Below are positions 9,799-20,414 of a stretch of DNA of 64,000 bases, piece by piece (position 1 is the first letter of the stretch; each line of letters begins with the position of its first letter). Made by a program: the position numbers and the translations under genes. The notes below the pieces were generated by a model. That model was not told the origin of the DNA. It was given only the letters and a program-made list of their open reading frames with translations, and made no database searches. Source of the stretch: Chimonanthus salicifolius (taxonomy: Eukaryota; Streptophyta; Magnoliopsida; Laurales; Calycanthaceae); assembly GCA_013350335.1 (NCBI GenBank), contig CM023539.1, positions 27,397,043-27,461,042 on the forward strand. Reading direction: 5' to 3'.

Positions 9799-11492
9799 TG
9801 TTAGTGTCCCGTCTTGACCGAGTCTCTGTTTTTCAATTACATGACTCGCGTAGAAGCACTTGCTGAAGAAACTTAAAGATTCAAGATGATCGAGGAAGAA
9901 GATCATGCTCCACCAAGCTCAAAGTTCATCGTATGGCAATCACAAGAGCAGGTATATGGCCATAGATGACCCTAGGTGGAACCTACACCTGAAAGAGGAC
10001 TTCTAGGCTTAGTTACATATGTTGGTAATAAACATAATCTTACCTAGAGAGGAAGCTGAAGTGAACTTTGAAACATAAATTCTGTTAACCTGTCAGCACG
10101 ACCAGTCTATCTCACCGACATCTCGATGTAGTAAGGATCAACCCATTGTGGTCAAAGACTGTTTGGATTGACATCGGTTCAGAAACTTCGAACTGTCATT
10201 CTGAATATGCCTCTGACCGAGAGTCTCGTATGCACCAACCCCTCGATAATGAACTTGAATGACCCCTCGTGGTCGACGACTCGTCGGTATAAAACTTATG
10301 AATTCTGAACTGTGACCTCATAAGGGCTCTCGATAAAACAGACATCTCGGTATATCACGAATGATCGAGAGTAACAGGACCAACCACTCGGTAAAGGGCG
10401 ACATGTCAGTTTTGGGTAACAGGTTTCCAAGTGGAAACTACTGTCAAGCATGTTTTTACACCAGAACGAGCCTCTAGTATGGACCGACCCATCGGTACGA
10501 TAACTGTCGACCCATCAGCGACACCGACTTGTCGGCCAGAAAATAATTATGTCGTTAGGGGTGCATTTAATGCGCAATGGTCGGGTGATTGAACTGCAAT
10601 AAATATGAACATCGACCTATCGGTACCACCGACCTGTCGGTCCTGGACAGTCCATATGACCGTTAAGACTTCTTTATAAATATGAATGTTGTGTGATCAT
10701 TTTATTATCTTCCTTGAGCCAAAAAGAGTTATAGACTTTAAGGAACGATCAACACTCTTATGAGAAAGATCATAAACAACCAATCTATTGATTGTATTTG
10801 CAAATGAGAACGAGAGTAGGAGAGACAGATCATAAACAACTAATCTTCGGATTGAGTTTGCAAGTGAATAAGGCATAAACTAGGAAAGCTTTGATTAAGC
10901 CAAGTTTCCTTGTCACCTAGAGATTGTGATTGCTACACAACGACTGAAAGAAGGAGCGTCGACACAACTTCGGTGGGATCTTCAAGAAGCACACATCAGT
11001 GAGAAAGAACTTTAAGATAAGTGCTTCTTGGTTTTAATTTCCTTTTTAAAAACTGTAACCCGAAAGTGGATTAAGGAGAGGTACCTTCGGAACCACTATA
11101 TAAAACTCTAGAGGTCGTCTCTGGCACAGAGGTGGGTGGAATTCCCGGCCAATTGAGTGAGGTGGAATTCCTACTCTAATTGTGAGTGTGTAAGTTCCCA
11201 CATAGTGAATTTGGGGATAGTTTAAGGTTGAGTGACTTCTAACAGTGGATGTAGGTTGGCGAACCGAATGAATATATATCTTGTGTCCATGTGTTTGTTG
11301 TGTTAGAGTCAATTTCTTGTGTTGATTGTTTAATCGCATTTGCTAACATACACACTCTTGATTGTTGTATCCACTGCATTTAAACAAATCAATCAAGTAA
11401 ATTGAAAAAGGACCAATGAAATTAGATTGACCTATTCACCCCCTTCTAGGGTTAATCGGGTTGTTCTAGCACCCGTGTAAAAGGGACTTTCA
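9799..11492 (+). mobile_element. Solo Sirevirus LTR, 1694 bp
   Basis: It runs from TGTTAGTGTCCCGTCTTGAC to AAAAGGGACTTTCA with 5-bp TTCAT duplications and no internal sequence. A TATA box (TTTATAAATATG) lies at about 10673. Upstream of it (10090-10650) is an array of CCGAC..GTCGG words. Near the 3' end is the conserved 'aacagtggatgtaggtt.gcgaaccgaa' block and a short C-run (about 11436). It formed by recombination between the two LTRs of a full element. Confidence 0.95.
10090..10650. repeat. Palindromic-word array, CCGAC(N)GTCGG / CGACCCATCGG
   Basis: Words such as CCGACTTGTCGG, GACCTATCGGTACC and ACCGACCTGTCGGTCC recur in the part of the LTR just 5' of its TATA box. The arms are self-complementary while the centre varies. 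Confidence 0.75.
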
Positions 11493-11843
11493 TTCATGTT
11501 TTCTATTTATTAAAATTCTAATTAAGAAAATCTTGATGTTAGCTAAGTCAAAAAAATTCAATTCAAGCCTTAAGCTTGGGCAGAATTTCTACTCTCCTTT
11601 ACGAGTCTAAAAATAAACTACTCTTCGAAAAGAGCCTTAGATCTGAAAAATGTTAAGTTCCACCGATCCTAAACGGGGTTCTACTTTCCTTGAAAACTCT
11701 TAAATTAATTTATTCCATAACATCTTAAAAAGAATTAAAATAAGATAAAAAATAATCACCATAAAATATTTACAATTGGGAAAACCATAAATCTAAAGAA
11801 GCTACATGAATTTTATTCAAGTAAATTGAAAATTAAAATCACA

Positions 11844-12060
11844 ATGTTTCAATTTCATATATTTTGTTTTTGCATATATTTTGCTGTTTCCTTGAGAGAT
11901 CGACCTCACACTCTTAATGCTATACTATTTTAGTGGTTCATGCGCTTGCGAGTTATAAATTTAAAATATACACAAGTTTTTGCCTTGAAAATTCTCAAAA
12001 TATTTTTTAACATAACATTTATAAGAGAAATAAAAGTAGAAATTAAAACTATCATTATAC
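11844..12060 (+). repeat. Inverted Athila LTR-end segment
   Basis: 11844-11972 is the reverse complement of about 6250-6375, including 'ggttcatgcgcttgcgagttataaatttaaaat'. It therefore points opposite to the LTR around it. The following ~90 bp (to 12060) is AT-rich and was not matched. Confidence 0.75.
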
Positions 12061-13193
12061 GATATCTAAAATAAGCTACCATGAATTTTACTCAAATAAA
12101 TCAGAATATGGAATTACAATGCTTTTGAAGTTTTACATCAAAGACAGAAAACACAAGAACTTACAAATTAAATTCGAAATTCCTTTATTCTCTAGTCTCT
12201 TCAGCCTCAAATCTTCAGTGCTCCTTCAATCCTTTCTCAAATTCGAATTTTACAATACCTGAACCCCTTTATTTATATTGCTCAAAAGAAACTAGATTAG
12301 GAAAGCCTTGGAGAGAATTCCTCCATAATTCTCTCTCCAAAACTTTCTCCCAAATTCTCTCTCCTTTAATTATCCAAATTTACTGTCTTTTCCAAGCCAA
12401 GGCCGAAATTTTCAGATAAGACTCCATGATTTTAGGGATTTTGGATTATTTTGGAAAGTAGGGTGCAAATTCCATTTTTCTAGACATGAAACAACTTTCA
12501 GCTCAATTTTGTCCTTGTTAACTTCTGAATCACAAAATTTCATAAACTACAAAGTTGTAGGCCTTGAAATTTTATTTCTAACACAACAAGAATAAATGTA
12601 ATCGGATATCGAAGTTAAAAGTTATGGCTAAAATACTGAAATTGTGTCAAAATATTCCTCCTTCTAAAATTCACTCTAGTCAATCCAAATCCTTTTTTTT
12701 TTTCTCATTCTTGCTTCCACAATGCTTCACACGAAATTGACTGGTCCCACTTGGTCTTTTGGGCTTGGATCTCATACTTGGACTTTTATCTTGCTTGGAA
12801 TACTAGTGGAGTTTGGCTATAGGCTTCCAATTGCAGACTTTGGTTTCAGGCTGGATAAATAGGCCCATTTGTGTGTTTATAAATTTCTACCAACTTACAA
12901 TTTAACACAGTCTAGAAATTATTATTATAATTCAAACTCTCATATTCGGATCTGAATTATAATAATTTAAAATAATAATTAAAATCAAATTAGGTGGTAA
13001 AAATTACAAACTTCCCAAAAATAGAACTATGGCTCACTTTTCTGCATTTTTCTCAATTTTAATTCCAATTTCTTGTATTTTCTAGAATACACTGTAAAAC
13101 TCACAATTAACATTAACTGTATCTAATATTTACCGAATAAATACTAATTAATCTAATATTAAAGGGTAAAATGGTAATTTACAGTGTTCATTA

Positions 13194-13405
13194 GTGACGA
13201 CCCGACCCGACTTGACCCAACATGATATTGTCCACTTTGGGCCCAACGCAGGCCCTCATGGTTTTTCTTTGGACCCTGGCCACCTAGACAGGTCCAAAAA
13301 CCCTCTTGTTGGATGAGGCTTCTCCCCTCATTTATAACCCCTCCCCAACTGGCTGGGCAACTGTGGGACTTTTTCCCACACACACCAGTTGGGGTGGGTG
13401 TTACA
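13194..13405 (+). mobile_element. TRIM-like short LTR, about 212 bp
   Basis: It starts GTGACGACCCGACC and ends GGGTGGGTGTTACA. The order of phrases matches 57416-57645: 'tgtcc.ctttgggcc..acgcaggcc', 'ggtttt..tttggaccc', and 'tgtgggact' near the end. Its flanks (Athila LTR on the left, Sirevirus LTR on the right) show no duplication, so the exact ends are uncertain. Confidence 0.6.
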
Positions 13406-14196
13406 CAAAGGGTCCAACCAAACACACCAAAGTATGGAGTTTAAATAGGCAAACCAGATTTTTCCTGAATTGAAGTTGGCGATGGGTCGTGGAATTTAAG
13501 TTTTTCCTTCCAACAATATGACAGTTGCACATTTAATGCACCTCAACGACTATAAAACGGTTACCCACGATGGGTCGAGTTCCACGACGGGTCGTCGAGC
13601 CCAAAGACGACGGGTCACCACTGACGATAGTATCGTCCTGAGATCAACTTCATTTTATAGAGTTTTTCCAACTAGAACTCTAAAAATCCAAGGAGACGGA
13701 TCGTGGCCAACGATGGGTCTGCCCTGTCACTCATGACGGGTCTCCAACCACGATAGACTTGGCCTGCGAGCAAACCAGATTGACAGTATTTTCCAACCAG
13801 AACCTTTGTGATGGATCGTAGACCACGATGGGTCGCCAGCCACGGCGTATCGTCCTGACAGTATACTAGTTTTGTAAGTTTAAGTACATTTGGTTCTGTT
13901 GACTGTCAAGGTCCACTAGGCTTGAATTATGATTTACCAATTTGTTCTCTAAGCCTAGTTAAGGTCTTCCTATGTGTGTTGGATCCACCCTAGAGTCATC
14001 TATGGCCAATTTACCTTTTGCAATTGCCATACACTTAGTGATCTTGAATTTTGCACTTGATCTTCCTATGCTTTAGCTCTTGATTCAACCTTGAACACTT
14101 TTGAGTTTGTTTCATTGTCTTCATTCTTCCAAGGCAACTCTCTTCTAGGTCACGAAATTGGCAACAAGTTGACTCAGTCAAACCGAGGCATTAACA
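13406..14196 (-). mobile_element. Solo Sirevirus LTR (minus), 5' terminal part
   Basis: Continuation of the LTR that begins at 5729. It resumes with 'gggtccaaccaaac', like 44810-44820, passes a TATA-like 'gtttaaatagg' (about 13439) and the ACGATGGGTCGT array, and ends AAACCGAGGCATTAACA at 14196. That end is the complement of the LTR start TGTTAATGCCTCGG. CACTT follows. Confidence 0.85.
13480..13860. repeat. Palindromic-word array ACGATGGGTCGT
   Basis: ACGA/TCGT arms around TGGG occur repeatedly (cacgatgggtcg, cacgacgggtcgtc, gacgacgggtc, cacgatgggtcgcc). Confidence 0.75.
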
Positions 14197-14360
14197 CACT
14201 TTGAAAATAAGAATGTTGATTATAAAAGTGCAAAGAAAAGAAGAAATGAGGCCAAAGGAAAATCACACTTTGAAAAGGAATATCAGTTTAGAAGTGTGAA
14301 TTTTTCTAAGAGACATAAAGCACAACACCACATGCATCATCCCCACATTGGCAAATCTTA
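14197..14360 (+). pseudogene. gag: Sirevirus gag, C-terminal part of element B
   Basis: After the right-hand CACTT (14197-14201) the gag frame of 5056-5728 picks up again: residues VHF before the insertion are followed by ENKNVDYKSAKKRRNEAKG. It then becomes a basic, histidine-rich tail (KRHKAQHHMHHPHIGK) of the sort found after the zinc knuckle. Pol is absent. The frame runs into non-pol sequence, so an internal deletion removed protease through RNase H. An open stretch continues to 14535 without recognisable domains. Confidence 0.65.
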
Positions 14361-14539
14361 TGGGGATATGGCAAGACCTCAACATATTATGAATTGGAAT
14401 ATCATATTGAGTTTCTTATCTCAATTCATTAGATTTGGGCCAAATATTCAAAATGGAAGAATCAAAATACCCATCTACAATAGAATTGAGAAGAAAGGTA
14501 CAAATCAAATTTTCAAATGTATTCCAAAAACTTGATCGA

Positions 14540-14945
14540 TCTGGACAACCCAATTAATTTGTGCCAATGTGACAATATTCGTGTATTTATGTTTGTAGGC
14601 ACAAATTAGATTTTATGATTTTTTATGAATTTGTTAAGCACCCTTTGTCAATTTATAACAAAAAGGGGGAGATAATGATGCTAAAGTTGAGGGGGAGATT
14701 TAAAAATCCCACCAATATGTTGTATGTTCTTTTGCAGGAATTTTTTTTTTTGTGGGTTCAGGCATAACTTTAGGGGGAGAGAAGAGAAAGAGCAAGAGTG
14801 TCAAAGACATCAAGTTGTGTCTAGGTCATGTTTTGAAAAATGTCCTTGTATTGGTTTTAATATTTTTTTTCAAGGCTTGTATTATGTTCAAAAGACTTGT
14901 ATTTGTTAAATTCTAGGTTTTGTCACGAAATTGACAAAGGGAGAT
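14540..14945 (+). mobile_element. Sirevirus 3' untranslated region with multiple polypurine tracts
   Basis: Four purine runs lie upstream of the 3' LTR: AAAAAGGGGGAGATA (14660-14674), AGGGGGAGATT (14690-14700), AGGGGGAGAGAAGAG (about 14772) and AAAGGGAGAT immediately before the LTR at 14946. Serial polypurine tracts are a known trait of Sireviruses. The last one is the likely primer for plus-strand DNA. Confidence 0.8.
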
Positions 14946-15010
14946 TGTTAGGGCCTCCGTTTCACCGAGTCTATGTTTTGTCAATTTCGTGACCGAGTGT
15001 GTGCCCTTGA
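14946..15010 (+). mobile_element. 3' LTR of Sirevirus element B, first piece
   Basis: TGTTAGGGCCTCCGTTTCACCGAG matches the start of the LTR at 3932 and directly follows the polypurine tract. It is interrupted at 15010 by a solo LTR and continues at 16949. Confidence 0.85.
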
Positions 15011-15339
15011 TGTTACTACCCCGGCTTGCCGAGTCCCTTGTTTGTCAAATCCATGACTCGAGTGAAGCATTGTCTTAACGTTAGAAGCTCAAGAATCAAG
15101 AATCAAGTGATGGTTGACTCAAGCTCAAGATGGAAGATCAATCAAGATTCAACGGATCATCAACATGTATGATAATCACACAAGGTAAATTTGGTTGTAG
15201 GAGACTCTAGGTGGACCTCACACCTTAGGATGACCTTTCATAGCTTAGAAATCACATCTGGAAATTGTAAGTAGCCTAGTGTGTGTTTGACCCATAACCA
15301 GAACACAAACTTGATATGGAAAAACATTATTTTTACTGT

Positions 15340-16045
15340 TAGGCCGACACATCGTGTTAAGTGATCAATTGTCTTTGACAGTGGACGATCTATCTTGGTC
15401 TTACGATCAATCATCTTGGAAAATCAAGATTTTGGTTGGAAATTTTTTGTCAAAACACCTAGGTCCCAGGACGATACATTTGTGGTGGCGAGCTGGGACA
15501 GAGGCCGATACAATCGTGCACTACAACCCATCAATAGGGCTCTAGATATAATCTGGACTAACATTCACAGTCATATCTCGGAAGACCAATCGTGTAGACG
15601 ATCCGTCGTCCGGGTACAGGACCGACCAATCGCCTTCACGATCAATCGGCAGAAGCTTGAGTTGAACACCCTCTATGAAATTAATGTCAGGCTCAGGACG
15701 ATGCTTTCGTCTGGCAACGACCTTTCTTGTGGTATAGAGCACGATCAATCGGTCGCACGTCCTATCGGCAAGACAGGGCAGAAGCACATTGGTTCCATGA
15801 CCAATCACCCTGGCCCCGGATGAGACTTGACACTGGAAAATACAGCCAGTTACAGGCCAATACATTCGCCTTGCCACGATCAATTGCGAGTAAACATGGG
15901 CGATCAATTGTGTGGCAAGATCAATTGGGCGTGACCATTTTCTGTCCGTTGGAAAACATTTAATGCGCAACATTCACATTACAACGAATATATTTGAATA
16001 CACGATCGATCGCCAGACCATGATCAATCGCCCATGTCAAGATTT
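15340..16045. repeat. Palindromic-word array CGATCAATCG
   Basis: Around a dozen variants: acgatcaatc, accaatcgtg, gacgatccgtcgtc, acgatcaatcgg, cacgatcgatcgcc, ggcgatcaattg. Arms are CGAT/ATCG. Long open frames appear on both strands because the words lack stops. Confidence 0.8.
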
Positions 16046-16844
16046 TTCAGATCTCTACTTAAGGTCCCAAGTTTGTTGAGAGATTTAGAGCTTTCATTTG
16101 TAATTGGAAAAACCTTGAAGAAAATCTAGAGACTCCTCTCCTCCCTCACTCACTTAGTCACTCTCTTTCTCTCTAACCTATACATTTGGTAACTCATTTA
16201 GAGTTTCAATCACTTAGTTGATTGAGATCAAGAGAGAATAAAAAGAAGTCTTGTCTAGGATTTAAATTGGAAAATCATATATCCTAGGAACCATCTCCCT
16301 ATCTTGTGATTGCTCCATACAAGAGGTATATCTTCATCATCAACAAGATCATTGGGACAGTTATTCAAGAAACACTTCACCAAGATTGAGCTTCAAAAGC
16401 AAGTGTTTCTTCATGTTTTATTTTTCAATTCATCATTGTGAAGTGGACTAAGGCAAGGAAGCCAAAACCACTATAAAAAAATAGAGGGATAAGGAAGTAG
16501 ATCGGGGTTGGTCAAACCTTTCAAAAACCTTAGGCGATTGGATGAAATTCCCAATCAATTAGATATGTGGAAGTCCTATTCTATTAGTGAGGGTGTAATT
16601 CCCCACTTAGTGATTTGGAGATAACCCAAGGTTCGGTGAATCTTAACAGTGGATGTAGGTTATTTAACCGAATCACTATACATCTGTTGTCTATGAGCTT
16701 GATTATATTTGTGTATAATTATTAATTGGCACATCTCTTGTTTACACACATTGCAACTACTTTATTAATTTCAATATTACATTTTACCAGTTCTAGTTAA
16801 TCAAGAAATTTAAAAAGAACAAAAAATTGGGATTGTTTTATTCA

Positions 16845-16881
16845 CACACACCCCCTCCCCCCTCCCTCTCCCTCCCTCCCT

Positions 16882-16918
<37 letters not shown>

Positions 16919-16920
16919 CA
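16845..16920. repeat. C-rich/CT microsatellite near LTR terminus
   Basis: CA repeats, then C-runs, (CCCT)n and (CT)n. It sits about 30-40 bp from the LTR end, the same site as the poly-G at 5768 and the poly-C at 55449. Confidence 0.95.
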
Positions 16921-16948
16921 ATAGATTTCTAGCACTCTGGGACTTTCA

Positions 16949-17552
16949 CTTTCCTTATAAGATTGAAGATTGAAATCCAAGATCAAGATCAAGCCGCAGA
17001 CAGCTCACCATGTGTTTGGAAACTACACAAGTAAAATGGCGTTAGAGGACCATAGGTTTGAACCAACACCATAGGCTCATGGACCAAGCATTAAGACCTT
17101 AAATTGGAAAATTAGAATCTGCCTAGCTCGAGCCCCTCGTCCTGAGCTCTCAGTGTTTAAACTGAGAATTCTTCTGAGCTCAGGTCGAGCCCCTTGAGCC
17201 ACACCCGAGCCCCTCGGCCTATGATCTTGCCTCTATTATTTGAAAACATCCTTTGATCTTAGATCGAGCCCCTTGAGGACTCCCGAGCCCCTCAAAACTA
17301 GTCGTTACTCAGCCAGTTCTACCTTGCCTATTTGACCACATGTTGACCCTTAGTTGGCATTTCCAAAAAATGGAGGTCGAGCCCCTCGAGAGTACGTTTT
17401 CGAGGCCCTCGGGGACTAGCCGCTATTTTGAGTTAGAACTCTATATATCCGGCCTCCTTAAGTTTTAAACAAAACTGAGATCAGAAACGAAACTCTAATT
17501 TTTCTCAAGGTCTTCCAAGCCTTCCCTCTTACATATTTCCTCCCAAGCCTCT
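16949..17552 (+). mobile_element. 3' LTR of Sirevirus element B, second piece, truncated
   Basis: It follows the 5' LTR closely from 'ttggaagattgaagattgaa' (about 3999) to 'cctcccaagcctc' (about 4635). The last ~350 bp of the LTR are replaced by an Athila LTR fragment at 17553. 17120-17420 holds the CGAGCCCCTCG array and 'ctatatatcc' near 17440 is the TATA-like site. Confidence 0.85.
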
Positions 17553-17956
17553 TGTTGATGTGCAAATTTTACATTTATAATCTCGCAAGCGCACGAACCA
17601 TTTAATAGTATAGCGATTGAGTGCGAGGTCGAACCCAAAGGAAAATCTCAAAATATATGAACTAAAATTAAATTTATGTTCCTTTAAAAAGAATTATTTT
17701 CAAGAAATAGAACATTTATATGAGTCCTGTATCTAATTTAGAAAATCAACAAATAAGATGTGTGAATTAATCTTTCTTGAATTAAAATGGTGAATTAAAT
17801 GATAATCTTAATCATGATCAAAATTACAAGTTATATGATTAAAATAACACATCTCCAATCTTTAATTGAATGAATTTTGAGAGAGAGAGAGTATAATTAC
17901 AAAGAATTAAAAGAATAAAAGAATGACATGAATTTAAAGAATTTTAAAAGAATAAA
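17553..17956 (-). mobile_element. Athila LTR 3'-end fragment, minus strand
   Basis: TGTTGATGTGC at the left is the complement of the LTR end ..CATCAACA at 43518. The fragment is the reverse complement of about 43120-43518, including the 'cgcaagcgcacgaacc..tagtatag..gaggtcgaaccc' block. It stops at the junction with a Sirevirus LTR. Confidence 0.85.
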
Positions 17957-18190
17957 GCATGCTTTAATCCACTTCACAATATGATGATTGAAATGAAAAA
18001 ATAAGAGAAGCACTTGCTTTGGAGCTCACTTGACGTACATGTGCTTCAAAAGAGTTTTCCCTAGCCTTGATGTCTTTGACGAAGAAGGTCTACCAATGTA
18101 TGCACAATCACAAGCTTGGGAGGTATTCTAGGATATAAGTTTTACCAATGCAATCCTAGTTTGGTTTCTTCCTTGCTCTCTACCTTAATC
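17957..18190 (-). mobile_element. Sirevirus 3' LTR (element C, minus), truncated end piece
   Basis: From 'gctttaatccactt' onward it matches 44480-44690 (agaagcacttgc..gctcacttg, cacaatcac, cctagtttgg). The terminal ~300 bp of the LTR (its true 3' end) are missing. The piece is interrupted at TAATC by a Tekay solo LTR. Confidence 0.75.
18186..18190. repeat. Target-site duplication TAATC (18186-18190 and 21909-21913)
   Basis: Exact 5-bp repeat bordering the TGTAACACCC and GGGCGTTACA termini. Confidence 0.95.
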
Positions 18191-19397
18191 TGTAACACCC
18201 CAAATTCTCAATGAAGTGGAAAATTACCAAAATGCCCCTAAGTTATTAAATTAATTATTTTGTGATGTTAAGTAAGGAAATAGTGGGGCCCATTGCTCAA
18301 ATTAAAATCATATGAGCACATTATGAATGTTAAGTTTGATTGGTTGGGTAATTTTCATCATTTGGGTCAAAAATGGCTAAATGGGTCAAAGGGCCCAAAT
18401 GGGACCCATCGGGTCAAAATGGATGATTTGACCATTTTGTGAATTTAAATTAAAGGGGGTTAAGCCTAGTTGATTGGAAATCAAGTGGAGAAGAAATGGG
18501 TAGGCTTGATCCATATGTGAAAACCATTTACAAATGACCAAAATACCATAATTGGGTCATGGAGTAAAAACGGGTCAAGGAGCTAAAAGTGGACCCAACG
18601 GGTCGAGTTGACTATTGTTGACCGTGTGAACCCTCAAGGGAGCTCAAACACGATTCAAATCAGTTGAGGGGGATTGAGGTGAGTTGGAATTAAATCAAAA
18701 GGTGAGTTAACTCATGTGCATTAAATGAAATGCATTAAATGTGATGAGTTGGGTTGGAATAAACATACCTTGAGTTGGGTGAGTTGAAATGGAAATTCAA
18801 GGGACTGTAAATCAGTGAGTTTAAGGGTAAGTTGAAGAGGTTGGCTGGCCTCAACCCAACCAAAACAAGTCCCACACGTTGGGGACTTGTTTTGGTGAGT
18901 TTCATGGTAGAAATTAAATGCAAATGCATGGATTTGAGGTGAGTTGGTTGGGAAGCTGTATGGTTGCATGGGTAGCTGCCAAGGGGTGCCTTGGATGGCA
19001 CCCAATACCCATTGGTTTGTGCATGAATTGATGAGGGAGTGGAGGAGTCTTAGGTGGCTGAAAATACAAAGGCAAACAACACCATGCTTGGCCTGAATTT
19101 CATGTGCAAAAGCTTTAGAATTCATCTCTCTCTCCCTCACTCAAGAACACACTCTCTTGGCCGAATTGTAACTTGGTGATTTCACCATTGGTTCAAGCAA
19201 ATAATCAGTAAAGGAAGGGAGGCTAAGAAAGAAAAGAAACAAGGATCAAAAGGCAAGACAAGAGCTTGGAAATTGGTAAGTGTTTCATGGATTTTTGGTT
19301 AAAAAAAATGGGTGTGTGTTGGGCCATGGTGATGGCCGATTACACCAGGGTTTTAACCTTGTTTAGTGGAGGATTTAAAATGGTAAAAATAACCATT

Positions 19398-20414
19398 GGG
19401 TTCGGCCACCATGAAGGGCCGAACCCCATGTGAGAGATGGCTTGGTTTTCATGTTTTGAAACATGAAAACCATGGGTTTTATGAACTGTTTTTGGGTTTG
19501 ATTTAAGATTCAAATGCATGTTTTAGAAAGGTTTAAAACATGGATTCGGATGTCATGAATGGCTGAATGTATCATGGGTCTAAGACCTTGGGTATCAAAT
19601 GATGAAAGGGTTCATTGGGTTCGGCCATCTTGGATGGCCGAACACCATGAATTGATATTGAAATCTTGATGATTTTTGTAAGATAAAACCATGCAAATGT
19701 CTTACTGTTTTGGATGATTAGATTAGACATAAGATGACATGTTTAAGTGGTTCAAACCAAAGGCCATAGGGTTCAGCCAATGAGCATGGCCGAACCCCAT
19801 GAAATGGTGTGATCATTTTATGGTTAATGGTGATGGTTTTGAGAGATAAAAATCATACATTACCATGGGGTTTTTATGTGATTTACATGAAGATTATTTA
19901 CTGATTTTGGTTGGCCAATATATGGCTGAACCATGGTAATGTTATGGTTAAGTCACTGATCTAAAACAGTGGATTAAAACTGGAAAAATGGACCATGGGG
20001 ATTGGCCATCTTGGATGGCCGAATCCCATGAGGTGTTATGGTTATTTGGACAAAATAATGAATTTATTAGATGGTTTTGAGAGGTTAAAGTGCAGCATTG
20101 ATGTGCTGATTTTTATATGAATAAGTGTCACCAAAAATATGTATGAAAGACCAAAACATGGACCTAGGGTTCGGCCACCTTGGATGGCCGAACCCCATGT
20201 AAGTCTTTCATGTTTTTGGTGAGTTAAAAACCATATGAAGATATGGTGTTCTTATGGTAATAAATGGATTAATATGTTACTGTTTTGGTGGGTTAATATG
20301 CGACTGAACCATGTTTAATTCATGGTTGAGTTAGCATGATTAAACCATGAGTGATCATGGTGTTGATTGGATCAAGTGAACCCTAGGGTTCGGCTATGAG
20401 TATGGCCGAACCCC
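19398..20414. repeat. Six spaced hairpins GGGTTCGGCC..GGCCGAACCC
   Basis: Inverted arms separated by 8-10 bases at about 19398, 19617, 19769, 19998, 20168 and 20386, all within a GGCC-centred context such as 'cttggatggcc'. Spacing is about 150-230 bp. The sequence between hairpins is only loosely similar, so the arms are the best conserved part. Confidence 0.9.

Larger units (their letters stand above)
9621..13193 (-). mobile_element. Second Athila LTR copy, truncated, split and partly inverted
   Basis: 9621-9798 and 11498-11842 match 6540-7070, and 12063-13193 matches 7015-8166 in the same orientation. The part equal to 6247-6540 is missing at the left junction. A solo LTR occupies 9799-11492, and an inverted segment sits at 11844-12060. 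Near 12063 the sequence restarts with a phrase ('gctaccatgaat..tactcaaataaa') already present at about 11800, so a short duplication accompanied the inversion. Confidence 0.75.
15011..16948 (+). mobile_element. Solo Sirevirus LTR, 1938 bp, nested in 3' LTR of B
   Basis: It runs from TGTTACTACCCCGGCTTGCC to CACTCTGGGACTTTCA. The flanks CTTGA (15006-15010) and CTTTC (16949-16953) are a decayed 5-bp duplication, and the sister LTR has CTTGC at the unoccupied site (about 3993). The conserved 'aacagtggatgtaggtt' block is at about 16646. The U3-side array (15340-16045) uses the word CGATCAATCG. Overlapping 142- and 143-codon frames on both strands here are by-products of this array. Confidence 0.9.

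Noticed and set aside
15395..15973. Overlapping 142- and 143-codon open frames on opposite strands
   Set aside because: Both lie inside the palindromic array of a solo LTR; no domain, biased repetitive composition and no sign of a gene structure.
16810..16992. Glu/Arg repeat protein on the minus strand
   Set aside because: It is a translation of the CT/CCCT microsatellite.
18721..19140. 139-codon minus-strand frame
   Set aside because: Within the Tekay solo LTR, no recognisable domain, not conserved in the related LTR at 49152.
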